NCBI GenBank assembly: GCA_944325035.1
Contig: CALUYM010000001.1
Span: 434,001-498,000 of the forward strand
Direction of reading: 5' to 3'
DNA length: 64,000 nucleotides
From: an uncultured Anaeroplasmataceae bacterium
GTDB taxonomy: Bacteria > Bacillota_I > Bacilli_A > Acholeplasmatales > Anaeroplasmataceae
This document shows, in pieces, positions 42,177-53,226 of the stretch. Made by a program: the position numbers and the translations under genes. Below the pieces are notes generated by a model, which was not told the origin of the DNA, searched no databases, and saw only the letters and a list, made by a program, of their open reading frames with translations. Within the stretch, counting starts at the first letter, position 1. The number at the start of each line of letters is the position of its first letter.

Positions 42177-43214
42177 ATGTATAAAAGATCAGATACAATT
42201 ACTTGCCATATAGGTGATATTGTTCTTGGCGGTAATAATAAAATATATATTCAAAGTATGACAAATACAAAAACAAAAGATGTAGATGCTACTGTAAAAC
42301 AGATTTTAGCTTTGGAAGATGCTGGATGTGAAATTATTCGTGTTGCCGTTTTAGATATTGAAGACGCTAGGGCAATTGGTTCAATCAAAAAAAAAATTCA
42401 TATTCCATTAGTTGCCGATATCCATTTTAATCCAGAGCTTGCGATTGAAGCAATTAAGCAAGGTGTCGATAAAATTCGTTTAAATCCGGGGAATATTACT
42501 AATAAAGAAAAGGTAAAAGAAATTGTAGAACTTGCAAAAAAACGAAATATAGCAATCAGGATTGGCGTAAATAGTGGTTCTTTACCTAAGGGAATGGCTT
42601 TAACTGCTGAAAACATGGTTTTAGCTTGTAAGAGTCATATTCAAATTTTAGAAGAGCTTGACTTTAAAAATATTGTAATTTCTATTAAAGCATCTAATAT
42701 TCAATTATGTAAGGATGCTTATGAACTAGCTAGCAAAACTTTCCCATATCCACTTCATGTTGGTATTACAGAAGCTGGTACTACTTTCTCTGGAATTATT
42801 AAATCAGCAATTGGAATATCTGAAATTTTAAATTTAGGTATTGGAAATACAATTAGAGTTTCTTTAACAGATGATCCAATTTATGAGATTAGAGCTGCTA
42901 AAGAAATATTGAGAAATTTAGGATTAATTGTTAATGTTCCCGAGCTTACTTCTTGTCCAACTTGTGGTAGAACTCAATTCAATATGATTCCTATCGCTCA
43001 AGAAATCGAAAATTATCTTTATACCGTCAAAAAAAGAATTCATGTCGCTGTGATGGGATGTGTAGTCAATGGCCCTGGTGAGGCACGAGAAGCTGATTTA
43101 GGTATTGCCGGTGGTAAAGGTGAAGCAGTATTATTTAAAAAAGGGCAAATCGTGCGAAAAATTAAAGAAGAAAATATTTTAGAAGAATTAAAAAAAGAAA
43201 TTGATAAGTTTTAA
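42177..43214 (+). CDS. ispG: 4-hydroxy-3-methylbut-2-enyl diphosphate synthase (IspG)
   Basis: About 345 aa iron-sulfur enzyme of the MEP isoprenoid pathway, converting MEcPP to HMBPP. YIQSMTNTKTKDVDAT and RVAVLDIEDARA begin the TIM barrel, and the cluster ligands are in SCPTCGRT and GCVVNGPGE. Length is typical of the short bacterial form. The ATG at 42177 is preferred to the upstream TTG/GTG codons because the promoter places transcription start next to them. It implies MEP-type isoprenoid synthesis in this organism. Confidence 0.94.
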   Translation: MYKRSDTITCHIGDIVLGGNNKIYIQSMTNTKTKDVDATVKQILALEDAGCEIIRVAVLDIEDARAIGSIKKKIHIPLVADIHFNPELAIEAIKQGVDKIRLNPGNITNKEKVKEIVELAKKRNIAIRIGVNSGSLPKGMALTAENMVLACKSHIQILEELDFKNIVISIKASNIQLCKDAYELASKTFPYPLHVGITEAGTTFSGIIKSAIGISEILNLGIGNTIRVSLTDDPIYEIRAAKEILRNLGLIVNVPELTSCPTCGRTQFNMIPIAQEIENYLYTVKKRIHVAVMGCVVNGPGEAREADLGIAGGKGEAVLFKKGQIVRKIKEENILEELKKEIDKF

Positions 43215-43242
43215 AAACCTATCAATTTTAAATTAATACTAT

Positions 43243-43274
43243 GGTTACTTATAAATTGAGTAACCTTTTTTTAT
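43243..43274 (+). terminator. Intrinsic terminator of ispG
   Basis: GGTTACT (43243-43249) pairs with AGTAACC (43259-43265), loop nine bases, followed by a seven-T tract. Confidence 0.8.
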
Positions 43275-43307
43275 TAGTAGTAAATAAAATGAAGCATCTT
43301 CTTGACT

Positions 43308-44843
43308 TTATTCAAAAATAATTTCATAGTCAAGTAATCCATCATAAAAATCATGTTCATGGCTTACTAATATAACTGAACCAGGGAAACGTTTAATTGC
43401 TTTATATAAGGCTTCTTTAGTCGTTTTATCCAAATGATTAGTTGGTTCATCCATTATTAAGATATTAGATTTTTGCATGGTCATTAATGCTATTCTAACT
43501 CTTGTTTGTTCTCCACCAGAACATTCATTTAATCGTTTTAAAGCTAAATCACCTTTAATTCCAACATTGGCTAAAACACTTCTTAATTCACCATCTGTTT
43601 TAAGCGGGTAAAAACTTCTTAAATAAGTCACAGGTGTTTCATCTTCACTAAAACTATGTTCTTGTTCAAAAAAATTAATCATGGCAGAATTATTAAATTT
43701 AAAAGTTCCACCAAGCGCTGGAATAAATCCCATAATTGTTTTTAAAAGCGTTGATTTTCCAACTCCGTTTCGACCCAAGATAGCAACTTTTTCATTATGT
43801 TTAATTAATAAATTTAATTTTCCTAATAGTGATTTATTGTACCCAATTTCCAAATCAACCAATTTTAAGACTTCTTGTCCTAAATCTTTTGAAAATGGAA
43901 AATCAAAATTTATTTTTAATTCACCTTGAGGTCTATCAATAATATCAAGTTTTTCTAGTTGCTTTACACGTTGCTTAGCTGCTTTAGCTGATGTGGCACG
44001 AACGATGTGACTAGCAATAAATTCTTTGGTTTCTTTGATATATTTTTGTTGATTTTCATATTCACGCATAAAATGTTCATTGCGAATATCACGTTCTTTT
44101 AAATAAAACTCATAATCACCTTTGTATCGAGTCATTTGTTTATTTTCAAGTGCATATACGACATTACAAATTTGTCTTGCAAATGATACATCATGACTGA
44201 CTACAACATATGCACCCTTGTAACCATTTAAAAATTTAATTAACCAATCAATATGTTCTTTATCTAAAAAGTTAGTTGGCTCATCCATTAATAAAACATC
44301 ACTATCTTCAAGCAACATTTTAGCTAAGTATACTTTCGCTCTTTGTCCTCCGGATAATTTAGATAAAATAGTATCTAGACCATAATTATTTATTCCAAGA
44401 CCATTAATTATATTTCCAATTGTTGAATTAACAGCATAGAAATTCTCTTTTTCTAACTCATCTTGAATTGCTTGAGCACGATTCATTAATTTTTCGTACT
44501 CAGATTCAGGAGCTGTAATTAATGCTTCATAATATTCATTCATTTTCTTTTCTTTTTGAAATAATGGTTCAAAAACACCATATAAATATGATGAAATTGA
44601 CATATCTTGTTTAACTTTCAGTTGTTGATCCAAATAAGAAAATTTTATATGACTTGTCCATTCAATACTTCCACTGTCAGGAATAATATTTTTAGCAATA
44701 ATATTTAAAAAAGTAGATTTACCAACTCCGTTTGGACCTACAATAACAATGTGATCACCAGCTAAAATTCGAAATTCTACATTATTATATAACTCTTTAT
44801 CGGTATATTTAAATTTAAGATTTTTAACCTCTAATAATGACAT
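43308..44843 (-). CDS. ABC-F family ATPase
   Basis: A 511 aa soluble protein with two ATP-binding cassettes. Walker A motifs are GPNGVGKST and GRNGVGKST, signatures LSGGQRAKV and CSGGEQTRV, and Walker B with LLMDEPTNFLD and LIMDEPTNHLD. A charged linker with KAAKQRVKQLEK lies between the domains. ABC-F proteins act on ribosomes (translation factors or antibiotic resistance); this one looks like a housekeeping factor but the subclass is unresolved. Convergent with ispG. Confidence 0.9.
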   Translation of the reverse strand: MSLLEVKNLKFKYTDKELYNNVEFRILAGDHIVIVGPNGVGKSTFLNIIAKNIIPDSGSIEWTSHIKFSYLDQQLKVKQDMSISSYLYGVFEPLFQKEKKMNEYYEALITAPESEYEKLMNRAQAIQDELEKENFYAVNSTIGNIINGLGINNYGLDTILSKLSGGQRAKVYLAKMLLEDSDVLLMDEPTNFLDKEHIDWLIKFLNGYKGAYVVVSHDVSFARQICNVVYALENKQMTRYKGDYEFYLKERDIRNEHFMREYENQQKYIKETKEFIASHIVRATSAKAAKQRVKQLEKLDIIDRPQGELKINFDFPFSKDLGQEVLKLVDLEIGYNKSLLGKLNLLIKHNEKVAILGRNGVGKSTLLKTIMGFIPALGGTFKFNNSAMINFFEQEHSFSEDETPVTYLRSFYPLKTDGELRSVLANVGIKGDLALKRLNECSGGEQTRVRIALMTMQKSNILIMDEPTNHLDKTTKEALYKAIKRFPGSVILVSHEHDFYDGLLDYEIIFE

Positions 44844-44851
44844 AGAATCAC

Positions 44852-46493
<1,642 letters not shown>

Positions 46494-46494
46494 A

Positions 46495-47007
46495 TTAACG
46501 TACTCTTCTTATTGTTTTAATTTTAGCTTCCTTTAAAGGGCGATCATAAGCATCAACTTCTAAATTAGCAATCTTATCTAAAACATCTTCTCCACTTAAT
46601 AAAACTCCGAAGCCTGCGTACATCCCATCTAAGTGAGGTGTATTAGTGTGACAAATAAAAAATTGACTTGAAGCACTATTTGGATTATTAGTTCTAGCCA
46701 TCGAAATAACACCTTTAGTGTGAGATAAATCATTTTTTAAGCCATTCGCTCTAAATTCGCCTTTGATATGTTCAGCTGACCCACCCATACCAGTTCCAGT
46801 AGGGTCACACCCTTGAATCATAAAGTTTTTAATTACACGATGGAAAATAAGACCATCATAGAATTTATCTTCAATTAATTTTAATAGATTTTGTGTTGTT
46901 ATTGGCGCACATTCAGGGAATAATTCTAATTTCATAACCCCACCATCTAACATTTCAATTTCGATTTGTGGATTTGTATCATTTAAAAATTCATTATATT
47001 GTTTCAT
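46495..47007 (-). CDS. ppiB: Cyclophilin-type peptidyl-prolyl isomerase
   Basis: A 170 aa cytosolic PPIase that speeds proline isomerisation during folding. FHRVIKNFMIQGCDPTGTGMGG holds the active Arg/Phe residues, with SMARTNNPNSASSQFFI and HLDGMYAGFG after. No signal peptide. Between queA and the GNAT-like gene. Confidence 0.93.
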   Translation of the reverse strand: MKQYNEFLNDTNPQIEIEMLDGGVMKLELFPECAPITTQNLLKLIEDKFYDGLIFHRVIKNFMIQGCDPTGTGMGGSAEHIKGEFRANGLKNDLSHTKGVISMARTNNPNSASSQFFICHTNTPHLDGMYAGFGVLLSGEDVLDKIANLEVDAYDRPLKEAKIKTIRRVR

Positions 47008-47051
47008 ACTTTACTCCTTAATTAATCTTTTAATTATTTGCAACATAAAAA

Positions 47052-48071
47052 TTATTTTATAAACATTGAATCGCCAAAACTAAAGAAACGATATTTTTCT
47101 TTGACGGCTTCATTATATGCATTTAATATATTGTCCTTACCAGCAATGGCACTAACTAGCATTACAAGGGTTGATTTTGGTAAATGGAAATTAGTTATTT
47201 GCGCATCAATTGCTTTAAATTCATAGCCTGGATAAATAAAAATATCTGTCCATCCTGATGTTTCTTTAAAACCATTATCATATGCAGATTCTAATGTACG
47301 AGTTGATGTAGTCCCAACCGCTACAATTCTTTTACCTTTAGATTTAGCTTCATTTAATATATCTGCAACTTCTTTTGAAATAGCATAAAACTCGTGGTGC
47401 ATATGATGATTTCTAACATCTTCCACACTTACAGGTCTAAATGTACCAAGGCCAACATGAAGAGTCACATAACATATCGTTACACCCTTTTCTTTTAGCG
47501 CGTTCAACAATTCTGCAGTAAAATGCAGTCCTGCTGTTGGAGCTGCAGCACTACCAGGATTTTTAGCGTAAACTGTTTGATACCTATCTTTGTCTTCCAA
47601 TTTTTCATGAATATAAGGTGGTAGTGGCATCTCACCTAGTTTATCAAGGATTTCTAAAAAAATGCCATCATAAATCATTTTAAAATAGCGAATTCCATCT
47701 TCATCTTCTTTAACACATAATGCTTTAAGTAAACCATCGCCAAATGAAACAGTAGTACCAACTTTCACACGCCTTGCTGGTTTGCATAATGTTTGCCATA
47801 CATCATTGCCTTCTTCTTTTAACATTAAAAGCTCAATATGAGCCTTTGTATCTTCTTTTATTCCAAATAAACGAGCGGGAATTACTTTTGTATCATTTAA
47901 AACTAGAACATCATTTTCATCTAAATAATCAATAATATCTTTAAAATGTCGGTGTTCGATATTTCCTGTTTTTTTATCTAAAACAAGTAAACGAGAAGAG
48001 CTTCTATCTATAAGTGGTGTTTGTGCAATAAGCTCCTCTGGTAAATAATAATCAAAATCATCAGTTTTCAT
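47052..48071 (-). CDS. queA: S-adenosylmethionine:tRNA ribosyltransferase-isomerase
   Basis: A 339 aa enzyme that transfers ribose from SAM to preQ1 at tRNA position 34, making epoxyqueuosine. [13 protein letters not shown] start, [23 protein letters not shown] and the late [17 protein letters not shown] are conserved. The operon order ruvA-ruvB-queA-tgt is preserved, as in Bacillus. Confidence 0.95.
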   Translation of the reverse strand: MKTDDFDYYLPEELIAQTPLIDRSSSRLLVLDKKTGNIEHRHFKDIIDYLDENDVLVLNDTKVIPARLFGIKEDTKAHIELLMLKEEGNDVWQTLCKPARRVKVGTTVSFGDGLLKALCVKEDEDGIRYFKMIYDGIFLEILDKLGEMPLPPYIHEKLEDKDRYQTVYAKNPGSAAAPTAGLHFTAELLNALKEKGVTICYVTLHVGLGTFRPVSVEDVRNHHMHHEFYAISKEVADILNEAKSKGKRIVAVGTTSTRTLESAYDNGFKETSGWTDIFIYPGYEFKAIDAQITNFHLPKSTLVMLVSAIAGKDNILNAYNEAVKEKYRFFSFGDSMFIK

Positions 48072-48099
48072 AAAGTTTGGTTAAAAACCTAACTCCTTT

Positions 48100-49116
48100 C
48101 TATAATATATCTTCTTCAAATAACCCCTTCATAAAACTATATCCTAATAATTTATACGCTTTTGCAGTAGCAATTCTACCACGTGGTGTTCGATTAATAT
48201 AGCCTTCTTGTAATAAATATGGTTCATACACATCCTCAATAGTCTGGCATACCTCACTGATTGAAGCAGCAATTGTCTCAAGTCCAACAGGTCCACCTTT
48301 AAACTGACTAATAATAGCTTTTAAATATTTTAAATCTGTCTCATCTAATCCATTTTCATCTATCATTAGTTTATTTAATGCATAGCGACATATTTCTAAG
48401 TTAATTTTCCCATCACCTAAAACAAGAGCAAAATCGCGAACGCGACGAAATAATCGATTAGCAATTCGTGGTGTTCCTCGACTTCTTTTAGCTAACTCCT
48501 TAGCAGCTTCTTCTGTAATAGCTGTTTCATATACTTGACTTGTTCGTTTTATGATCTCATAAAGTTCATTTGGATTGTAATAATTTAGACGTAAAACTAC
48601 ACCAAAACGATCTCGTAGTGGTGCACTTAAATCGCCAAATCTAGTAGTAGCCCCAACTAACGTAAATGGTGGTAGATCAACACGAATCGATTTACTTTGT
48701 CCCTCTTTACCAATTACAATATCCAAATAATAATCTTCCATAGCACTATACAATATTTCTTCAACATAAGAAGGTAGTCGATGAATTTCATCAATAAATA
48801 ATACATCGCCTTCATTAAGAGATGTTAAAATTGATGCTAAATCTCCACTTTTTTCAATTGAAGGACCAGATACAGTTTTTACATTAACATGCAGTTCATT
48901 AGCGATAATTTCAGCAAGTGTTGTCTTACCTAGGCCTGGAGGTCCATATAGTAAAACATGATCTAGCGATTCATTTCGGCTTAAAGCGGCCTTTATATAA
49001 ATTCCTAGCATTTCTTTGGCATTTTCTTGACCAATATACTCACTTAGTAACTGTGGTCTAAGTGTTAAAATATCATCATCACCTGCTTGTTCATGTCCAT
49101 CAATAATTCGTTCCAT
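48100..49116 (-). CDS. ruvB: Holliday junction helicase RuvB
   Basis: A 338 aa AAA+ motor for branch migration. Walker [10 protein letters not shown], Walker B/sensor DEIHRLPS, sensor 1 [18 protein letters not shown] and a C-terminal winged helix with [13 protein letters not shown]. It follows ruvA by 12 nt and works on the RuvA-junction complex. Confidence 0.97.
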   Translation of the reverse strand: MERIIDGHEQAGDDDILTLRPQLLSEYIGQENAKEMLGIYIKAALSRNESLDHVLLYGPPGLGKTTLAEIIANELHVNVKTVSGPSIEKSGDLASILTSLNEGDVLFIDEIHRLPSYVEEILYSAMEDYYLDIVIGKEGQSKSIRVDLPPFTLVGATTRFGDLSAPLRDRFGVVLRLNYYNPNELYEIIKRTSQVYETAITEEAAKELAKRSRGTPRIANRLFRRVRDFALVLGDGKINLEICRYALNKLMIDENGLDETDLKYLKAIISQFKGGPVGLETIAASISEVCQTIEDVYEPYLLQEGYINRTPRGRIATAKAYKLLGYSFMKGLFEEDIL

Positions 49117-49128
49117 AAGTCCACCTTT

Positions 49129-49686
49129 CTATGCATTTAAAATTTTTAATGCATCTTTAATCAATTCCCCTTCCGGTTTAGTCAAATCTAACTTACCTAC
49201 AGCCTTAGTAGCGTCTTTTTTAGAATATCCTAAACTTGTTAACGCTTCAACTAATGTTTCAGATTTACCACTGCTTGGTAGATTACCTTCATCAAATGAT
49301 ACTTTTCCTTTTAAATCAAGAATAATTTGTTGACTAGCCTTAGGACCAATTCCAGGGAATTTTTTCAAATACGCGTCATTTCTTGATTCAATTGCAGCGA
49401 TAATTTCATTTACCGTTCCTGATGCTAGAATCGATAAAGCACTTTTAGGACCAATACCATTGACTGAAATTAATTTTAAAAATAAGTCTCTTTCATCATT
49501 ACTTCTAAATCCATATAATGCATTTATATCTTCTCTAACATATTGATATGTATAAACTATAACCTCTTCATTTAAATGATAATTATAAGGATTAGCTGTA
49601 ATAATTTCATACCCAATACTATTATTCTCTAAAACAATATATTTGGGATTTAATTTTTTTATTGAACCTTTAATATAGTGATACAT
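49129..49686 (-). CDS. ruvA: Holliday junction-binding protein RuvA
   Basis: A 185 aa protein. The N-terminal OB-like domain (MYHYIKGSIKKLNPKYIVLE), helix-hairpin-helix pairs (LKLISVNGIGPKSAL and LKKFPGIGPKASQQII) and C-terminal domain (VEALTSLGYSKKDATKAV), which contacts RuvB, are in order. Starts 1 nt after the gltX stop. Confidence 0.95.
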   Translation of the reverse strand: MYHYIKGSIKKLNPKYIVLENNSIGYEIITANPYNYHLNEEVIVYTYQYVREDINALYGFRSNDERDLFLKLISVNGIGPKSALSILASGTVNEIIAAIESRNDAYLKKFPGIGPKASQQIILDLKGKVSFDEGNLPSSGKSETLVEALTSLGYSKKDATKAVGKLDLTKPEGELIKDALKILNA

Positions 49687-49687
49687 T

Positions 49688-51274
49688 CTATACTCCTAAC
49701 CGACGTTTAACTTCATCAAGTCCTAAAATAGAAATTACTTGGTATAATGATGGTGAGTTGTCACGCCTAAAAATTAAATTTCGTACTATTCTCATAAAAT
49801 CAGCAAACTGATAAGTCATATCTAAAGCCAAAGCTTCTTTCTTATTCTTTGCAAATCCCAATTTGAAAGCCGTTTCTTTTAAATTCTCTAACCATATTGT
49901 TTCATCAGTAAAATCGGTAGATAAAAAAGCTTTTTTAACACTTTCAACTAACTCTTTGCTATAATTCAGTTTTAAAATCATTTTATCAAAGTATTTACTA
50001 TAAAATGGTTTTATTAATTCTAATATTTCGCTATATTTTGCAAAATCTTTACGCTTTGTCGTCTCTTTATTACCAATATTTAAAATATCTCTAAATTTAT
50101 CTTCATCTGATATAATTAAATCATATAGTTCTTTACTATATAAATTTGCCCATGTTTTTACAGATATAAAAAGTTCATCTAAGCTCATATATGATAGTGA
50201 TTCTTTAGCAATATGATTTAATTTATCAATATCAAATAATGCACCAGTCTTTGACATTTTTTTAATATCAATCTTAAATATTTTATAATTATTAGACGCA
50301 TTTTCTTTTAAATAGTCTTCATAGTTAGAATTAGCAAGTGTCATTAAATAATTGATAATACCTTCTTTTGGGTAACCATCTTCAATCAAATATGAAACAT
50401 TAGCTTCTAAATCTCGACGCTTTGATAGTTTGCGTTTAGCACCGTTATCAAGCTTCATAATTGAATCAAGATGCAAGTATTTCGGTAATTTGTAACCAAG
50501 TGTCTGAAATAACTCAACATGAATTGGTAGACTTGTAAGCCATTCTTCACCACGAACAACCATTGTTGTATGCATTAAGAAATCATCTACTACATGAGCA
50601 AAATGATAAGTTGGGAGTCCATCTTGTTTTAATAAAACAACATCAAAATCATTTTGATGAAGTTCTAACTCGCCACGTAATGCATCTTTAATTTTAAAAG
50701 TCTTTTTAAAATCACCAAGTGATTTTAAGCGAATAACATAATTTTTACCACTATTTATTAAGTCGATGGCTTCATCTTCTAAAATATCGCGATATTTAGC
50801 ATATGAACCATAAATACCAGTTCTTAATTTATTTTCCTCTTGATATGATTTAATATCCTTAATTTCTTCTTCTGTTAAAAAACAAGGATATGCCTTACCT
50901 TGTTTAAGTAGATCAATAACCAAAGCTTGATAAATATCTTTACGTTTTGATTGAAAATATGGTCCATAAGCTTCATCATTTTCATACTTAATACCAAAGT
51001 AGTTTAAATCTCTTTCTATCATTTCATATGCATCAGATACTGTTCTTTTTGTATCTGTATCTTCAATTCTTAAATAAAAGATTCCATTATCTTTTAAAGC
51101 TAACATATAATTAATTAAAGCTGTGTAAAGAGAACCCGTATGTAAATACCCGGTAGGAGAAGGAGCAAAACGTAAAATTGGTGCTACATCTCTTTCTTTG
51201 TATAAATTTTCATAATAAGCTCGGTTATGAACCTGGTCTTTAAATAATAAATTAATTAACCTCTCGGTATACAT
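49688..51274 (-). CDS. gltX: Glutamyl-tRNA synthetase
   Basis: About 528 aa class I synthetase. The HIGH-type signature is PSPTGYLHTGSLYTAL and the KMSKS-type loop is AKRKLSKRRD. The catalytic core has FYLRIEDTDTKR and the alpha-helical anticodon domain ends with RNLIFRRDNSP. It is longer and more divergent than Bacillus GltX. If the organism lacks GlnRS, it would also charge tRNA-Gln. The ATG at 51274 has AAGGTG five bases before it. Sits in front of ruvA. Confidence 0.93.
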   Translation of the reverse strand: MYTERLINLLFKDQVHNRAYYENLYKERDVAPILRFAPSPTGYLHTGSLYTALINYMLALKDNGIFYLRIEDTDTKRTVSDAYEMIERDLNYFGIKYENDEAYGPYFQSKRKDIYQALVIDLLKQGKAYPCFLTEEEIKDIKSYQEENKLRTGIYGSYAKYRDILEDEAIDLINSGKNYVIRLKSLGDFKKTFKIKDALRGELELHQNDFDVVLLKQDGLPTYHFAHVVDDFLMHTTMVVRGEEWLTSLPIHVELFQTLGYKLPKYLHLDSIMKLDNGAKRKLSKRRDLEANVSYLIEDGYPKEGIINYLMTLANSNYEDYLKENASNNYKIFKIDIKKMSKTGALFDIDKLNHIAKESLSYMSLDELFISVKTWANLYSKELYDLIISDEDKFRDILNIGNKETTKRKDFAKYSEILELIKPFYSKYFDKMILKLNYSKELVESVKKAFLSTDFTDETIWLENLKETAFKLGFAKNKKEALALDMTYQFADFMRIVRNLIFRRDNSPSLYQVISILGLDEVKRRLGV

Positions 51275-51335
51275 AAAAACACCTTCTTGCATTACAATCA
51301 ATTATAGCAAACTTAATTTAACTTTACAATAAAAT

Positions 51336-52322
51336 CTATCGATTAATAATCTTTCCAATATTCTTTAAACGGATAGAAATTGTACCATCTGGTTCATTTA
51401 TAAACTCTAAATGTTCTTCATTATCAAAACATTCCGATAGGAAAATAATTTCTATGCCAGTGTCAGTCTTAATCTTATGGGTTAAAGTCTTTTTCATCAG
51501 ATAATTATGATCTAAACTAATGTTATTAAATAAAGCCTTATTGTGCATTGAAGCTGTAAATTCTTCTTTAGCTAAGGTAGAATCAAATACATGCTCTGCA
51601 ATATCTTCACATGGTAATTCTTTAATTTCACCTTTTGAAGCTAAAAAAGATTTAGCTTTAGTTATTGCAAGTGTAGGACTAATATCATTATGCATAGCGA
51701 CTGTATTAATCACATTTTTTATAATACGATATGTTTCATTATTTGATAGACTATATGTGGTATTTAAGTACTCTTCTAATATCTTATGTGGTTCTTTGTT
51801 AATCTCTCGTGTTTTTTCTTGTGAGAAAACACTATAATTATTTAAATTAATCAATGCATATGTTGAGAAATTGACACTCGAGGTAGGAAGTATTGCAAAA
51901 TTTTTTATTATCAAATTAGAAATTTTACCATCTTTTTGTTCAACATAATGCATTATAGCATCTTTGTTTTCTAAAAAAATAATACCTAAGTAAGGTTCTT
52001 CCCCTTCATGATATTCAACAAACATAATGTCTAAGCTTTTTTTATCATCTTGATTTTCTAAAATATTAATTAAGTCTTTTGTAACTTTTGAAGTAAAATG
52101 TACAAAATCTAATTCTTTATTTTTATAGGCGTCAAAAAGCGGCATAACCTTATTATCTTCTTTAAATTTACCATTACGGCCATTTGCATTTTGTTTTACT
52201 TTAGATAAAGTTTCTTCAACATATTTATATACTGTTTCCAAACTTAAATCCAGTTCATTATTAGCTATAACTAAAGAATTACTTCTAAAATCTAATATCT
52301 CTAAAATTGCTCTTGTAATCAT
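51336..52322 (-). CDS. Nucleoid-associated protein (NdpA/YejK family)
   Basis: About 328 aa soluble acidic protein. The pattern of the NdpA family is visible: early ITRAILEILDFRSN, VTKDLINILEN, middle EEPYLGIIFLENKDAIMHYVEQK, AILPTSSVNFSTYALINL, and late DKKT-like basic helix. The family binds the nucleoid in gamma-proteobacteria; in Firmicutes its role is not known. The ATG at 52322 is chosen because GGAGAG lies six bases before it. Confidence 0.75.
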   Translation of the reverse strand: MITRAILEILDFRSNSLVIANNELDLSLETVYKYVEETLSKVKQNANGRNGKFKEDNKVMPLFDAYKNKELDFVHFTSKVTKDLINILENQDDKKSLDIMFVEYHEGEEPYLGIIFLENKDAIMHYVEQKDGKISNLIIKNFAILPTSSVNFSTYALINLNNYSVFSQEKTREINKEPHKILEEYLNTTYSLSNNETYRIIKNVINTVAMHNDISPTLAITKAKSFLASKGEIKELPCEDIAEHVFDSTLAKEEFTASMHNKALFNNISLDHNYLMKKTLTHKIKTDTGIEIIFLSECFDNEEHLEFINEPDGTISIRLKNIGKIINR

Positions 52323-52401
52323 CAATATCTCTCCATTTCTTTTCAAATTATAGCATTTTTTTACCTTTTTAGCTAAGAAAAAACTATTCTATGGTATAAA
52401 A

Positions 52402-52431
52402 AAGACTATGCGTTTTCGTCCCCATAGTCTT
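52402..52431 (-). terminator. Terminator behind the decayed gene
   Basis: AAGACTATG (minus strand 52431-52423) pairs with CATAGTCTT (52414-52406, approximate), followed by TTTTAT. It is on the minus strand, 60 nt after the decayed gene. Confidence 0.65.
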
Positions 52432-52490
52432 ATATTAATTCCAATTGGCTAATTTTTAACATAAATTATCTATTAGAAGTGGTTTCGAAT

Positions 52491-52852
52491 TTATAGACAT
52501 TCAATTAATGCAATTACGCCTACTACATATCCTTCTTCAGGTTTACCATAATTTTATGTAAATTGTTTCATTTATCACTAAATCGACTTAATATAACTAT
52601 CTGATAATATAATAATTGAATAATAATCATGGTCATCATTACTAAGATTACTATTAATAAAATAACTTATAACTCTTTATTATAGACTCTATCTGATGTA
52701 ACAAATGTTGCGGTTCTAATGCTATTATTTCCATTATGTGATTTATTAACAATCTATTTAACTATAAAGAAAATACCAACACATAAAATGATTATAACTA
52801 TACTTATAATTATAATCTTAATTAACCTAAACTTCTTTACGATACTAACCAT
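52491..52852 (-). pseudogene. Decayed gene for a small membrane-anchored protein
   Basis: Broken frames on the minus strand: an ATG at 52852 with MVSIVKKFRLIKIIIISIV (one membrane helix), an in-frame TAG, then RTATFVTSDRVYNKEL. A shifted frame follows with NDDHDYYSIIILSDSYIKS, and a third with NYGKPEEGYVVGVIALIECL ending at 52491. Each piece looks like real protein sequence, but two frame changes and several stops separate them. It has its own terminator. Original function unknown. Confidence 0.6.
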
Positions 52853-53190
52853 CCATTTGTATTTATCCTCAAATATGTTTTTTTAAAAATAACTTTTTTA
52901 TAGAATATAGATTACCTATGTTTAATATAGATTTTTTAACTGACAATTAAAAAATACTATTATATCAAAAATAAGATAATTTTACTGAATATAACACTAA
53001 GTTTATTTTCTTTAAACATATTAGTAATTAGATTAAAATTTGCAAACAGACTAAAAGAAATCCTCTATTTTATTAATCAAATTCTCATCAAAGTGATATT
53101 TTTTATTATTTATTAAAGAATAATTATGGTTGATTACTTTTCTAATCTATAATATACTTCACTCTCAGTCAATTATATCTATGTTAATAC
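52853..53190. other. AT-rich intergenic stretch without a recognised gene
   Basis: Between the decayed gene and the cardiolipin-synthase terminator I see no readable frame, RNA fold or repeat. Confidence 0.5.
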
Positions 53191-53191
53191 A

Positions 53192-53226
53192 ATATAAAAA
53201 ACTTTTCCAATAATAGAAAAAGTTTT
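53192..53226 (-). terminator. Terminator of the cardiolipin synthase gene
   Basis: AAAAACTTTTTC pairs with the matching GGAAAAGTTTTT around a six-base loop, followed by a T tract; the stem touches the stop codon. Confidence 0.75.
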
